From: Heterocephalus glaber
Taxonomy: Eukaryota; Chordata; Mammalia; Rodentia; Bathyergidae
Length of the DNA stretch: 64,000 bases
Direction: 5' to 3'
Assembly (NCBI RefSeq): GCF_000247695.1
Contig: NW_004624854.1
Coordinates: 3,578,630 to 3,642,629, forward strand
The notes under the pieces were generated by a model. It ran no database searches. It was not told the origin of the DNA and saw nothing but the letters and a program-made list of their open reading frames with translations. A program made the translations under genes and the position numbers. Below are positions 47,921 through 59,164 of this stretch, in pieces (position 1 is the stretch's first letter; each line of letters opens with the position of its first letter).

Positions 47921-49940
47921 TGGTAACGGTAATACTTCTTTCATGCCTATGGCTGTGCTTTTGTGCACCAGGTTTCTATGGTAAGTACGTGGCAGGAAGA
48001 ATTTATTCAGATACTCCAAAGCAGAACATGTGTAACACTGTAAAGCATAAAGTAGCAATGTTAATGTTGGCCTAAAATGAGTCTTTTTAACATTGGCATA
48101 AAGAATTTCTCTTAGGTATTGAGTTCTGTGCAAAATTACATATCAGAATCTCAGTCTTTTCATTCTCAAAATGGGGGAAAGGGCTGGATTAAATGAAGTG
48201 AACATTTCCAGAGAAATTATCATATTTAATATTGTAGCTCAGAAGGCAGATAATATCTAGCAATCCTTAACACTGCCTTTAGGAACTCACTTGCTTCATT
48301 TAGTTTGTCTGTGAGATACTGAATACTCTATCTTTGAATATCTTACAATAGACAAGTTCATATGTTTTTCTTGTCCTTAAAGCAATTATCTAGCCATGGA
48401 ACTATAAATCTGGTCTACAGGAATTTATTCACTTGTGCTATTTAAATTCTTATTAGTAATCTAAGCAACATTAAATATAAAAAGGTACATAACACAGTCA
48501 GACTAGTTGAGATTTTAATTTCCTCTTTGAAAGTTCAGTATTATTGTTATCAATCTTTCTTCATTTTTGACTTTTTGTCCATTGTCATATTTGTATGCAC
48601 TTGTATAACTTCATTTTCTCTTTTACATAGAAACCAACCTGCTTTTACATTTGAGATAATGACCATAGTGATGTGATGCTCATATCTGCGAAAAGATTTA
48701 TGACTTTAAGCATGATTTTGTTATAATAACTTATCTAGAAATAGATTCAGTATCTTAAAAGTAAAGAAAGAACTTTCAAAATGTAAAAAAAAAAAATCCT
48801 CAGAGTTCAGTATGCAATTTTGGCTTTCAGTTTCAGTCCTCAGTGAATAATTTGTTAAACTCCCTTGAGGTACAGAAAGAAGTAATACATCAAAGGCACC
48901 AATTTGAGTAGTATAAAATATAAACTAGTGAAAATTGTAAGCAAAATTGCATTTGGAGTGAATAAAGAGCAAGAGTGGGTCTTCATTGTGTGTTAACAAA
49001 AAAACAGGGACAAAGACAGCATCAGCAGCGTTGATGCCTGGATGAATGCCATGCCCTGAACATATTGCGGAGTCTCTTCTACACTCTAATAGTTTTGGTC
49101 TCCAACATACCAATTAACAGCAATTATCTAATTGCAGTTCATGAAAGTCTCAAAATTAGGTTATTAAATGCCTGGATGTCATTAGCCCCTTTTCAACATT
49201 TCATTGCACCTTTTTAGCTAGACACAAAAGAGGTAAGGAAATATTTAAGATATTTTGAAATTTGAGAAAATTTCAGGAATACAAAATCACCTTTAGGATT
49301 GCTATGTTACCTTATAGGCTTTCAATCAAAATAATGGATTTTTCCAAGCCTCATTAAAAGAATGGGCAGTTTTAAATGGGGGAATATATCACAGTCACAT
49401 TTGTCCACACTTATCATATATTATATGTAATTAAATAGCAGCTTTATTGTTTACTATTTCAAATTTTTTGTTCATTTTCTAAAGAAGAACATATAAATTA
49501 TATTTCCATGTTAAGTTAACATCTAAATAACTTGCTTGTTTTTTTCCTCAAAATTACTAACTGGAATTATTATTTCTTCTTTCATCTATCTCCTCTCATT
49601 ACAACTTCCTACAAGATACCAGGCCTCGCCACTTTATTTTTAAATCCTAGCTGAAGAAATAAAAAATCTCCTTGATAAAAAGCCATAGTCATAAAGATAT
49701 AAAAGCCATCTAGAGCAGGAGATGGGCCATTATTGTAGATCTAAAACGAGCTTCTACTTCCTTTTAAAAATGATAATCAGTGTCTTGAATGCAGCTATTT
49801 TCTGCCAGAAAATAAGGAGACACCTCTCTTTCAATTCTGACTCCTGGAATTCTAATTTCATTGAATGGAGAGTTGAAATTAAGTTTCTTTGCTTTGTTTT
49901 GCACCAGATCTGTTATTTTCAACAAACCCAGACAAGGAAA
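47921..49940. other. Unclassified AT-rich DNA
   Basis: No gene or named repeat. The stretch 49020-49215 reads like conserved non-coding DNA. Confidence 0.5.
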
Positions 49941-49946
49941 GAGTGC

Positions 49947-49977
49947 ATGCGCACACGTGCGTGTGTGTGTGTGTGCA
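49947..49977. repeat. GT-rich microsatellite
   Basis: gcatgcgcacacgtgcg followed by a pure (GT)n run. Alternating purine-pyrimidine throughout. Confidence 0.9.
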
Positions 49978-51077
49978 GGCACCTGTATCCACTTATGCTA
50001 GTTTCATAGAATGGTTCAAACTCATGAAAAGTGCTTGCTGTCATGGGCATGTTTTTGACGGCTGTATGCTAACAGCTCATGGCAGTGTTTACTGAAAGTG
50101 CGAGCCTCGTTCACATTATAGCGCCCTACTTCACATTGCTGTAGGACAAGAGTCCTGCAGGAGTAGAAATCTAGTGTTCAGCATATACTACAGGGGAAAT
50201 TAGATTACCAAAAGATCAATGAAACAATTTTGTTCCATGAACTTTGTTGTCGTCTCCTCACCACTTGAACTGAAATGTGGAATCTGACTGATTCATTTGA
50301 TCACTGCGTGCTTCAGCACAGTTGCTAGGCAGTGTTTATAATGCTCACAGAGGGCAGCAACCTTGGCCAGATCAATGACCTAAGCTAATCCCATGGCTCT
50401 CGCTCACAGTCTTATTTAGCTTCAAAGAAGCATTCTTTATAAAATTGTTATTTGTTTTACAACTCCCTTATTATTTAATTCATGTAAGAAAGAGATAGTA
50501 AATAGCAAGTGTGCTCAACTTTTCAATTCTACATGTGAACTTGTACTTCTGGGGAAAAAAGGCTGTGCATAGTGTTGAACATTATGAAGGCAAGATTGTA
50601 TATTAATCCAGAAATCCAAACTAGTATAAGAGGGGTAAATTAATCAGGTTACAACAATAAAGGTGGATATTTAGCAAAGCTTTCACTTTCAACAAGGCTG
50701 AAGTCCTTCAGAAATTATTGATTTATTTCCCTACATTCAGCCACTACCAGCTTTAACTAAACAAATATAATTATGTACAATTAAGACTTCAAATTCACTT
50801 ATACATTTTTTTATTTAGCTCATCCACTTTATATCCACCTGTCCTTACTTATATCACTTAATAGCTCTTTTCTTTCTTGTTACTAGTCTAGTCATCATCT
50901 TTACAGATGACACTGTGCTATACTCTTACACTTGGGAAAAGCTGCATTTACTTAATACTTCCTGTACTTTTATTAACATAAATGTTCACTATCCATTAAT
51001 TAATATTGGCATCTCAATTTCTAATCGACAACTTTCTTGGGAAAATTATACTTGATTTTTTATTTTATTAAATCTTC
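49978..51077. other. Unclassified unique DNA
   Basis: No gene or repeat recognised. The stretch 50100-50460 is even in composition, free of repeats, and a candidate conserved non-coding element. Confidence 0.45.
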
Positions 51078-51425
51078 TGTATTAGTCTATTTTCCTGAAG
51101 CTGGAACACAATATATGATATCCACAATTTAAAGGAAGAGAGTTTTAATGCAGTTCACAGTTTTGGGGGGCACGATCCATAGTTGGCTGGCTCCAGGGTG
51201 AAACATGTAGAAAGGGCACAACAGAGTGAAGCCACACAGCTCATAGCAGCCAGGAAGCTGTGCAGGGAGCAGAGCAGAAGAGGAGGGTCCCAGAGACCAG
51301 ATATAAACCCGAAGGTAATAGTACCACCATGACCCAACCAGACACATTCAGATGCATGCTTTACTAATTTCCCAGGTGGCTCCCAGGGGAGGCAAGTTGA
51401 CACAATTAAGCTTAGCTACCATATT
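51078..51425 (-). repeat. 3' LTR of the MaLR-type element
   Basis: Plus-strand landmarks: tgtattagtctattttcctg, cacaatttaaaggaagagag, tagttggctggctccagggtg, tttactaatttcccagg, and the far edge gacacaattaagcttagctacca. On the minus strand it ends in actaataca, the usual MaLR LTR terminus. Confidence 0.68.
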
Positions 51426-53108
51426 CTCTACCTTGGCAACATGATACTTGAATAAATCTCTTTAAATGACACTTACTCCCCAAATAAACACAATAATAAG
51501 ACAATTCCAACCTACATGACACAATTATCTTGCCCACAACTAGAGACAATAATTCTTCACCCAAAGTTTCAACATTTCCAGCATTTCTAATAGTTCAAGT
51601 CAAAGTTTCTTCTGTGAATCAAGGCAAACTCTTAGCTGTGAACCTTTGTGAATATTTTTTAAAAATCATATAATCCCACTCTACACTGGCACAGTGTAAA
51701 TGGTCCCATTCCAAAATGGAGGAATAGGGGATAGAAAAGAGTGCTACCAAAGTACAGCTTGAAAGAAGAAGAGCAGAACTAAGTCCTGTGTCTCCATATA
51801 TGGCATCTGCTGGTGAGAGGTGAATTTCACAGGGCCCGCATGGTCTCTTTTTTGGACTGGCTCTGCTCACGGTCCACAGCTTTCTCCATAAGACATCTCA
51901 CATTCTGAGGATCTGCACCTCTGTCTTAATTTCCACAGCTTCACTAACTGCCCTCTCACAGGCTCCTCTCCTGGCCTCCCAGGCTTTCCAGAAACCTGGG
52001 TGGACACATCTCTGAACCCCTAACTCTCAGATTCTGCAGGTGGGTGAAACCACCATTGCATGGACAATGTCAAGGTCTGGTGTCCGTGAAAGCAGTAGCC
52101 AAGCCCCTTAGGGGCATGGCCTGTGTGGTGTCTGTGTGCCTGGATGGCTGAGCACGGGGAAATAAATCCTAGGGTGTCCATACCCAAGCAGGCCCTTCTC
52201 AAGTAGGAGTCCCAGGGACTCTTTCCTCAGATAAAAGCCTGACAGCTTTGTACCCTTTGTAGCTTTGAGACTGTGATGGGTGGGCTTTTGCTGATTTCTG
52301 AAATCCAATCATCTTTCTTCTTGTCCTTGTATAGAGGACTCTGATTTCTTTTAATGCCAATGATCTCTTCAGGAATCAGATTTTGTTTGATGCTGATACT
52401 CACTTTTAAGAAGGGCAAGGGAATGTGCAAAAAATAAGAACCAAGATACATCATTTAAAGGTACAAGATCCCAATGATGAATGTGACTGTATTGTATACC
52501 TAAAGTGTACCAATAAGCTTAATTTTAAAGAAAGAACCACAATTCCTTTGGCCCCAATTTTAAACATGATTACTTTTTATCAAAACTCTTTTCAAGTCTT
52601 TCTGCTCTGCAGTTCAATCCTGATTCTTGCTGTAATTTTCACTAAAAAGAGCAAGCAGTATCCATACCACAGCTTGAAAGTTGGGCTGCCTTGAAATTTC
52701 CAGCCAGCCAGATAACTTTGTCCATTACCCTTAATCTCACCCTTTAGTAAAATCACAGCACCTGGGTAAATTGTTGTTGTTGCTCTGTTTTGTCTTCTGT
52801 TGTTTGTATTTTTTTTTTTTGCCAGAGTATAACACCCATGGAATTTCATCAATTTCTATATAGAATTTTCATTCTCATCTGAAACCCCTTGAGCCTGGCC
52901 ATTAAGTTTTGTATTCCTAGTACAATTACGGTCTTCTAACCTCTCAGCAGAATTGTCCATGAATCTCTGCCTAGAAAATTCTAGAGCTTCTCTAGTTTGC
53001 ATCTCCAAATTTTCTAAGCTCCCCTCAGAACAGAGTTCCAAAGGTGGCTGAAACACATGGTCAGGGACACTAATGGCAACAACCACACTTCTCTGATATT
53101 GATTTTCT
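51426..53108 (-). mobile_element. Internal region of the MaLR-type element
   Basis: Non-coding internal DNA between the LTRs, GC-richer at 51750-52270. Part of it (gttcaagtcaaagtttc near 51592, and the 51457-51540 text) has a counterpart beside the LTR at 42.2-42.3 kb, which supports the assignment. The TTG and T runs at 52770-52820 look like a later microsatellite or small retroposon tail. Confidence 0.5.
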
Positions 53109-53445
53109 ATATTCATTTTACCCATCACTGGGACACAGTATTCAACACCCACAATTTGAAGGAAGAGATTTAGTTTGGCTCACAGTTTCAGGGATTCAGT
53201 TCATGGCTGTCTGGCTTGAAGGGAGAAACATCAGGAAAGTAGAGCAAGCTGAATAGGTCATGGTGGTGGGGAAGCAGAACAATGGAAAAGTATAGGAGAG
53301 GAAGGGAAAGGAACCAGATATAGACCCTCAGGTTATCCTTCTGTGACCCAGAAAGACATCCAGAAGTGTGTTTTACTAATCTCCTGGGTACCTCCTAAGA
53401 CAACCAAGGTGACACAATTAAACTTAACTATCAATGCTTCTCTAA
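53109..53445 (-). repeat. 5' LTR of the MaLR-type element
   Basis: Shares with the left LTR acccacaatttgaaggaagag, ggctcacagtttcaggg, ttactaatctcctgggt and the far edge gacacaattaaacttaactatca. The two LTRs differ clearly by substitutions and small indels, so the insertion is old. Confidence 0.68.
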
Positions 53446-54635
53446 AATAATGATATACTAGTGTTGATAAGCCTATATTATAATTACTTATCTTTATTTT
53501 ATCCTTTACAAGAATAATGAAACACCAAGTCACTACTTTCTGAACCTGAATATATTTTCTATTACCTGAAGATATTCCACTGTGACTCACTGTTAAAACT
53601 CAACAGTTTCTATACTGTTCTAGTGATTTCAATGTATAGACACTTCCGGATTTGCCATACATTAAGTCCTTGTTTTCACCTTATGTTGGTATGAAAATGT
53701 TGTGTGTTCAGTTGATCTTTTCTTAAGTTGGCAATATGTGGTAGTATGTATACTCTATTACTATGCTGGGCAGTGCTAGCCATATCATCTCAAGGGTAAA
53801 CTGACACCCCAAAGTGTAATGTAATGCTAAGCTACTGTGTTTGATGGCTTAGATATAGTTAATGAATTTCAAATTTATAATATTTTCAATTTTTAATCCA
53901 TTTATCAGGGCAGAATTCTATCATAAGTTGAGGAGGATCTCTATTTAAAGACGACTTACTTCCAATCACTAATTATACTTTTGTAGTGACTGTGTCTAAC
54001 CACATCTCCCATCCATTAATTGCCTATCAAAAAAAGATGTTGCCATAGTTAGTAACCACGACACTACTAAAATCTCAAATTCAAGCATTTCTACTTCCTA
54101 TCTTTCCAAATAACACCATTAATATCTCCACTCTAGAATACTCCAACTCTACTGAGGGCTCTAATTCATTGAGACATTTTAATTTTTCGTTGTCTCCTAA
54201 TGCCTTATGTTTACATTTTCCTGTATACTTTGCATATTTCTTGGTTCATTGAAAGTATCTGGTTAAACTAAAACCTCTGTTAATTCTAAGTTCAGTTTTT
54301 CTTATTTACTTTCCCTTGCAGCTGAATGTGAACAGAGAAAAACAAAATTATGCTGACTGGACTTACTGTTACACTTCCCATTAAAAACCAGCCCCAATTT
54401 TGGGCCCTAATTCTCCCTAATTCAAGCCTCATGTGTTATAAAACTTAGAAGAGTCATCAATCCTCATTATCTGCAATCATTTTTCATTCCTTCCTGGATC
54501 TCCAATGAGGCTTTTGCAATTTTCCTTCTCCTCCTTAAACACCCTCACCCTTGTCCACACAACACCTCCACTGGGCAGAAACACCCGGTTCCAATGATCC
54601 ACAAAGAGCTCTCTCCAGGGGTTTAATCTGAGTTC
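53446..54635. other. Unclassified DNA
   Basis: No gene or repeat recognised. Confidence 0.5.
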
Positions 54636-54639
54636 CCAG

Positions 54640-54900
54640 CTTTCAAATCAAAAGCCAAGATCCTTACAAAGTGGCCTAACATTAGTCTAGAGCTTTGTTA
54701 TTTTTAAGCCCATTTTCATTAACTCCTACTACTGTCTCTCCATCTACCTCAGGCTGCATTCAGACTGTTCCTCATATCCACCATGTAAGATCCCACCCCC
54801 AAAGACTCATATTTCATGTCCCTCTGCCACAAACATTTCACCTCATCACTCTTGCCCTAATCATTTTTCTAATTCGCACAGACATGTCTGTTGATGAAGC
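54640..54900 (+). repeat. LINE-2 fragment
   Basis: aaaagccaagatccttacaaagtggcc is a good match in order to the L2 feature agccaaagtccttacaatggcc. It is followed by ctctccatctacctcaggc, cagactgttcctcatatcc and tgtccctctgcc, which parallel the L2 3' region. The 117-codon + frame 54695-55048 is therefore not a new gene. Confidence 0.6.
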
Positions 54901-55084
54901 TAGTTTCAGTTATTTTCAGTCTTTGCACCTATTGGACTTTTGTATTCAGAATATGAAATCTAGGACATTTCTAAAATATATACTTTTTTATCTCAAATTT
55001 AGTTTTCCAAGCCACATTGACATGACTGTTTCATTAAGTATAAATTAAAGTCAAGATTCATGGATTTGGATTTTCAATTTCTGA

Positions 55085-57060
55085 TTTCCAATCACCTCAA
55101 TGCCATTTATTGAAAAAACTATTCTTTTTACTATCTTTGATATTACCTAATAACCATTTTGACACATGAATAATCCTGATATTCATGATGCCCTTTCTGA
55201 ATCCTTCACTCCAAGCTTCTCAAAAGTGGAATTTAGGAAGTAAATCAAATTTTATGAATGTACACAGGTATTCATTGTACATTTATCCAGTGATAACAGT
55301 GTGCTTTGTGGAAAAGACATTTAATTTTCTTTTGTACAGACAAGTTAGTTTTCTCAAAAATTATTTGATTTTTTTTTAACTATATGTGCTGCCAAAGTGA
55401 GCACACTTGATCTTTTTTAAGAGGGTTTATTTCTAGATCCTTCTCTTTTTTAATACTTTATCCCCTTAAACCAATTCCATTAGAATTGATTAGATTTATT
55501 CAAATTAGATTTATTCAAATTTATTAGAATGAGAATTTCAATTTTAATAGCTATACAACTGTTCATGTTTTCCATTTTCCTTACATCTGTTTAACATACT
55601 CTAGCTTTTAGTTGGTATCATGTAAATTTTAAAATTTAAGACATAAAGTAATATATAACATAATTTAAGGAATTTTAATAGCTGTAAAATCTGCAGATCT
55701 CATTCTATGTCAAGTATTTTTTTGTCTGATACTTTATCAATTTTAGAATGACTTTTACCTATTGTATTAGTATTTAACTGGAACAAACTTTTTACTATGG
55801 TTATAATTTTTTGATCTTTATATATTACTGATTTGATTTCTGTTTCTATGGTGATTATTTGTATTTCTCTATCCATTGTGCACTCCCATTTTTCTTTCTA
55901 TTTTTTTAATAGATGATTTACTTCATTGATTTTTAAAATTTATCTTTTAAAATAATTTTATTTAAAAGTAAATATATTTTTATTTGTTGTGGCCTCATAA
56001 AATGATTTGGAGTATTTCCTAGTCTCCTATTTGTAGAAATCTTTTTCTTGTTAGTGCCATTGTATAATTTTGCCAGCAATGCAATCATTTCTGTTTAAGT
56101 AAAACACATTTTCTTATCTTTGTGCAGTTTAGTCATTGAGCTATATTTAAGAAATTTCTTAATGTAAGATCACATCAAGAAGTTTTACAGATTTATTAAA
56201 TTTTCAGATGTTATACATTTTCACCAGTGAAAATACTATACAGTTTCAATTTGCTGTGTCGAGACTAGCTTCATCAGCCAGCATATGTAATATCAAATTT
56301 GTGAGTTTTAAGGACTATATTGTTCTATGTTTTGATGCATTGATCCGTGTATATCCATTAATTTCAATTTTGGACAGGAATTGTGATCATTTTAATCTCT
56401 CTGTATATTTAAATATTGTAATTGTTCTCTGATAATTTATATTGACTTTTTTCTTTAGTTTCTTTAAATATTTGCTGTCTTGCACTTGAAACTCTTTCAG
56501 TGTGTACTAATTTTGTATCTATAAATTTATTAAAATTTGAATCATTTAAAAATCCTTCTCTTTATCTCTAATCATATATTTGTCTTAATATATGCTGAGT
56601 ATGATATTAATATAGTCTAGTTTTCTTTTAGTTGTAATTATATGGGGCAAACCTTTTTGTCTCTTTATTTTGACCTGAATGTTTTCAATGTCTATGTATG
56701 ATGTATTGTTAAAAATTATTCCATCGTGTTTATCTTTGCCTTTTCATTTTAACACTGGATTCATTTATGTTTCAATATGTTCTAATACATGTAGTGTTTA
56801 AATATACACTTTTATTATTTACTTTGGTTTATTTTCTTTCTGCTGTATACTATTTTTTTCACTGTTTTTCTTTATTTGTCCAATTTTATTCTGTACTGAC
56901 TTATTACTTACATATGGGTTTGCTATTCTTCGGGTAATTCCCTTGAAAATTACAACTACAACTTCCTTAATCAAACTCTAATAGTGACTGATAATTTAAC
57001 TTCAATTTTATGTGCTATAGAGATGTAAAGAACTTAGTTCTTTTTAAATCTCTTTATCAC
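55085..57060 (-). mobile_element. Ancient LINE-1 (L1M/HAL1-like), ORF2 remnants
   Basis: The plus text reads as reversed L1 ORF2. Landmarks from left to right: atgccatttattgaaaaaac (55101-55120), gtggcctcataaaatgatttgg (55989 on), tatgatattaatatagtc with ttcttttagttgtaattatatgg (56600-56645), atctttgccttttcattttaac (endonuclease coding end), ctgctgtatactatt. The order runs from the reverse transcriptase region leftward to the endonuclease rightward, as in a minus-strand L1. Gaps are large and no frame survives. A 15-bp tandem duplication occurs at 55489-55521. Confidence 0.65.
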
Positions 57061-57123
57061 CCTCTAAATGTAGTCAAATCTTACATATGTATGTATGTAT
57101 ATATGTATCTCAGTATGTATCTA

Positions 57124-57330
57124 TGTTTATTTTGTCTTTGTAGCCCAGGCCGGCCTCAAATTTGTGGTGATCCTCTTACCTTAGCCCCCCAAGTCCTGGA
57201 ATTATAAATGTGCTCCAGGGCCAGGGATTTAGCTCAGTGGCATGGAGCCTGCCTTGCAAACACAAGGTCCTGAGTTTGATCTCAGGTATGGGGGGGGGGG
57301 TGTAAATAAATAGATCAATGTGCTCCATTC
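57124..57330 (-). repeat. B1 fragment hosting an ID insertion
   Basis: Reversed B1: tttgtagcccaggccggcctc, gtggtgatcctcttacc, cccccaagtcctggaattataaatgtgctcc. The left (3') end is truncated within the body, without an A tail. The 5' part is interrupted at 57218 by an ID element. Confidence 0.8.
57218..57316 (+). repeat. ID-like SINE inserted in B1
   Basis: Starts gggccagggatttagctcagtgg (A box clear), continues ccttgcaaacacaaggtcc, has B box gagtttgatctc, then a run of 10 G and an AT-rich tail. A perfect 11-bp target-site duplication, aatgtgctcca, lies at 57207-57217 and 57317-57327. The G run in place of the usual poly(A) start is unusual and recalls the G-rich end of the 6.7-kb copy. Confidence 0.93.
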
Positions 57331-57954
57331 TACATATACCAGTATAATTATCATTTTCTTAGTTTCATTGTTTTTGGCATTTTTGACCTTCTGCCTGTGA
57401 TCATGTATCCCTACACTGAAAAAAAAGTCCTTACATGTGTGTTTCATTATTTTTGCTTTTGCCTGTATAATTTTTATTATTTTTCAATGTGAAATTTTAG
57501 AAAAAAATATGAAGTCTCACTAGTAAATTTGTACATATATTAACCAATGCATAGTATCTGTATTGTAAAGACCCATGTGAGAAAAAATTTTCAATTCTAT
57601 TATCATGTGTCGATACAGCTACGAGTTTCCTTAGCCTTGCTCTATCAACTCTAACCATTTTCTTCCAGAGCAACTAGGATCAACTTCTCTTTTCCTTTCT
57701 CTTAAATGAGGTGTATAGATCTGATTTATAATACAGTTTGTTTCTATTTTCATATATATATTTTATTAAAGTCTTTATCCTTCTTTACACTCTGGGTTTA
57801 ATTTTACACAGCGGTAGTTGTTTTGTGATGTGTAGTTTTGTGAATTTTGACGAATGCATTGAGCTATGTATCTACAATCATAGTTACATATGAAATAATT
57901 CCATCATTTTAATTTTAGTGACATCCTCTCTTTCATGACAAATATTGATCATTT
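57331..57954. other. Unclassified AT-rich DNA, possible L1 3' trace
   Basis: No gene. At 57825-57885 gttttgtgaattttgacgaatg and tatgtatctacaatcatag recall the 3' UTR of ancient L1M/HAL1 elements on the minus strand. Confidence 0.4.
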
Positions 57955-58340
57955 TTATCTTCTTTTTTGTTGGGTCAACGTCATTAGGTGTTTGTTAATT
58001 GTATTAATTTTTCTTTCAAGAATAAACTTTTGCTTTTAATTTTTAATTTTTGTTATTAATTTTATATGTTTCTGCTCTTATTTTATTATTTTGTTCCTTC
58101 TGTTTTCTTTGGGTATAACATATTTTATTTTCCCTGCTTTCTTATGGTGAGTGTTTAGATGACTAATTTGAAAATCTTCTTCTCTATTGTAAATATTTGA
58201 TACTATCAAGTTGTCAGTATTTGACGTGGTCCTAATAATTACTGACAGAGCTTTGCTCTTGCATATAATACTCATCTTAGACATTCCCTTAACCACACAT
58301 GGAATCAGTCGTTTCTCCAACAAACCCAGGATTCATTTAA
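57955..58340 (-). mobile_element. Ancient LINE-1 ORF2 linker fragment
   Basis: Reversed L1 text between endonuclease and reverse transcriptase: attgtattaatttttctttcaag, ttttgcttttaatttttaa, tatgtttctgctcttattttattattttg, ttctttgggtataac, gtgtttagatgactaatttg. Since the order does not continue that of the 55-57 kb copy, this is a second element or a rearranged piece. The 81-codon minus frame 58078-58323 is a residue of ORF2. Confidence 0.6.
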
Positions 58341-58448
58341 TAGAAAGTAGAATGGTACTAGAAGCCATATTGGATTATTAGTGATATTTGTTTTCTCTGA
58401 GTTGGTCATTGTTTGTAGCCCTTTCTGATGAGGAGAAATAGAAAGGAT

Positions 58449-58450
<2 letters not shown>

Positions 58451-58479
<29 letters not shown>
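58451..58479. repeat. (CA)n microsatellite
   Basis: 14.5 pure CA units; likely length-polymorphic. Confidence 0.97.
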
Positions 58480-58481
<2 letters not shown>

Positions 58482-58848
58482 CTTGCATATAGATCTACAC
58501 TTACATTAGGTACAATCACGGATAAATAGATAGAATGGTTGTCTCCTGATAAAATGTTCTCACCTGTTTCCAAGAAACCAACTTATTTATTTATCAATTT
58601 ATTTCAAATTGTCCTCACAACTTCATAAGAATCTTAAATTAAGAGGATTGAAGACAGTTTTAAAATTTGTGAAAGTTATTTTTGTTTTCAAGTTATTTTT
58701 TGCCAATTTGTGAAACCAATTATATGTTTTTAGATCACTTTAAATAGGTCCCTATCATGTGTTAATGATATTAACTGGATATACAAATTACTTTATTTCT
58801 AAGTTTTAATAGAATATTTTTGAAAATTTTTGTTTTGCAAATTTAAAA

Positions 58849-58869
58849 ATATTTCCAGTTTAAAATAAA

Positions 58870-58904
<35 letters not shown>

Positions 58905-58917
58905 TTCCAGTTTAAAA
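58849..58917. repeat. 17-bp direct repeat around a TG/TA microsatellite
   Basis: The 17-mer atatttccagtttaaaa occurs exactly at 58849-58865 and again at 58901-58917. Between the copies lie a short TG run and about 26 bases of AT dinucleotide. The exact repeat suggests a local duplication. Confidence 0.95.
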
Positions 58918-59164
58918 CTGTAATGTAGTAAATACACATTATCTATAGAAATCTACTCCTGATATGTCCATTTTATTTACTTCTTCAGTAGGTAAAATAT
59001 TTTTATTAACCTTCATTTTACCCTTTAAATATATACAGATATACACATATTTTACTGCATAATAAAATGTATATATTTTCACTCTTTGTAATTATATCTC
59101 TTAGTATTATGAGTTTTTCTATTTCTGTTTTATGTGAACAATTATACTATTGCATGTTTTTTAA

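Larger units (their letters stand above)
51078..53445 (-). mobile_element. MaLR-type element with both LTRs
   Basis: Two related LTRs in the same minus orientation enclose about 1.7 kb. Reading the minus strand, the 5' LTR is on the right and the 3' LTR on the left. The internal part has only short frames and no gag, pol or env motif that I can see, as expected for MaLR elements, which depend on ERVL proteins made elsewhere. The size of about 2.4 kb fits the family. Frames within (for example 51619-51870, 52227-52454 and 52856-53152 on -) are not conserved genes. Confidence 0.62.

Noticed and set aside
47762..48133. 123-codon minus frame with long SFFLSFFL repeats
   Set aside because: Translation of the purine microsatellite at 47786-47920; low complexity, not a protein gene.
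51129..51403. Two overlapping 72-82 codon minus frames with Cys and Trp residues
   Set aside because: They lie wholly inside a MaLR LTR, which is non-coding; parallel frames appear in the LTR at 41.7 kb for the same reason.
54695..55048. 117-codon plus frame
   Set aside because: It overlaps L2 landmarks and AT-rich DNA, with no protein features of its own.
1298..57316. Sequences with A and B boxes that resemble tRNA genes
   Set aside because: They are ID SINEs: no cloverleaf 3' half, A-rich or G-rich tails, target-site duplications, and several copies.
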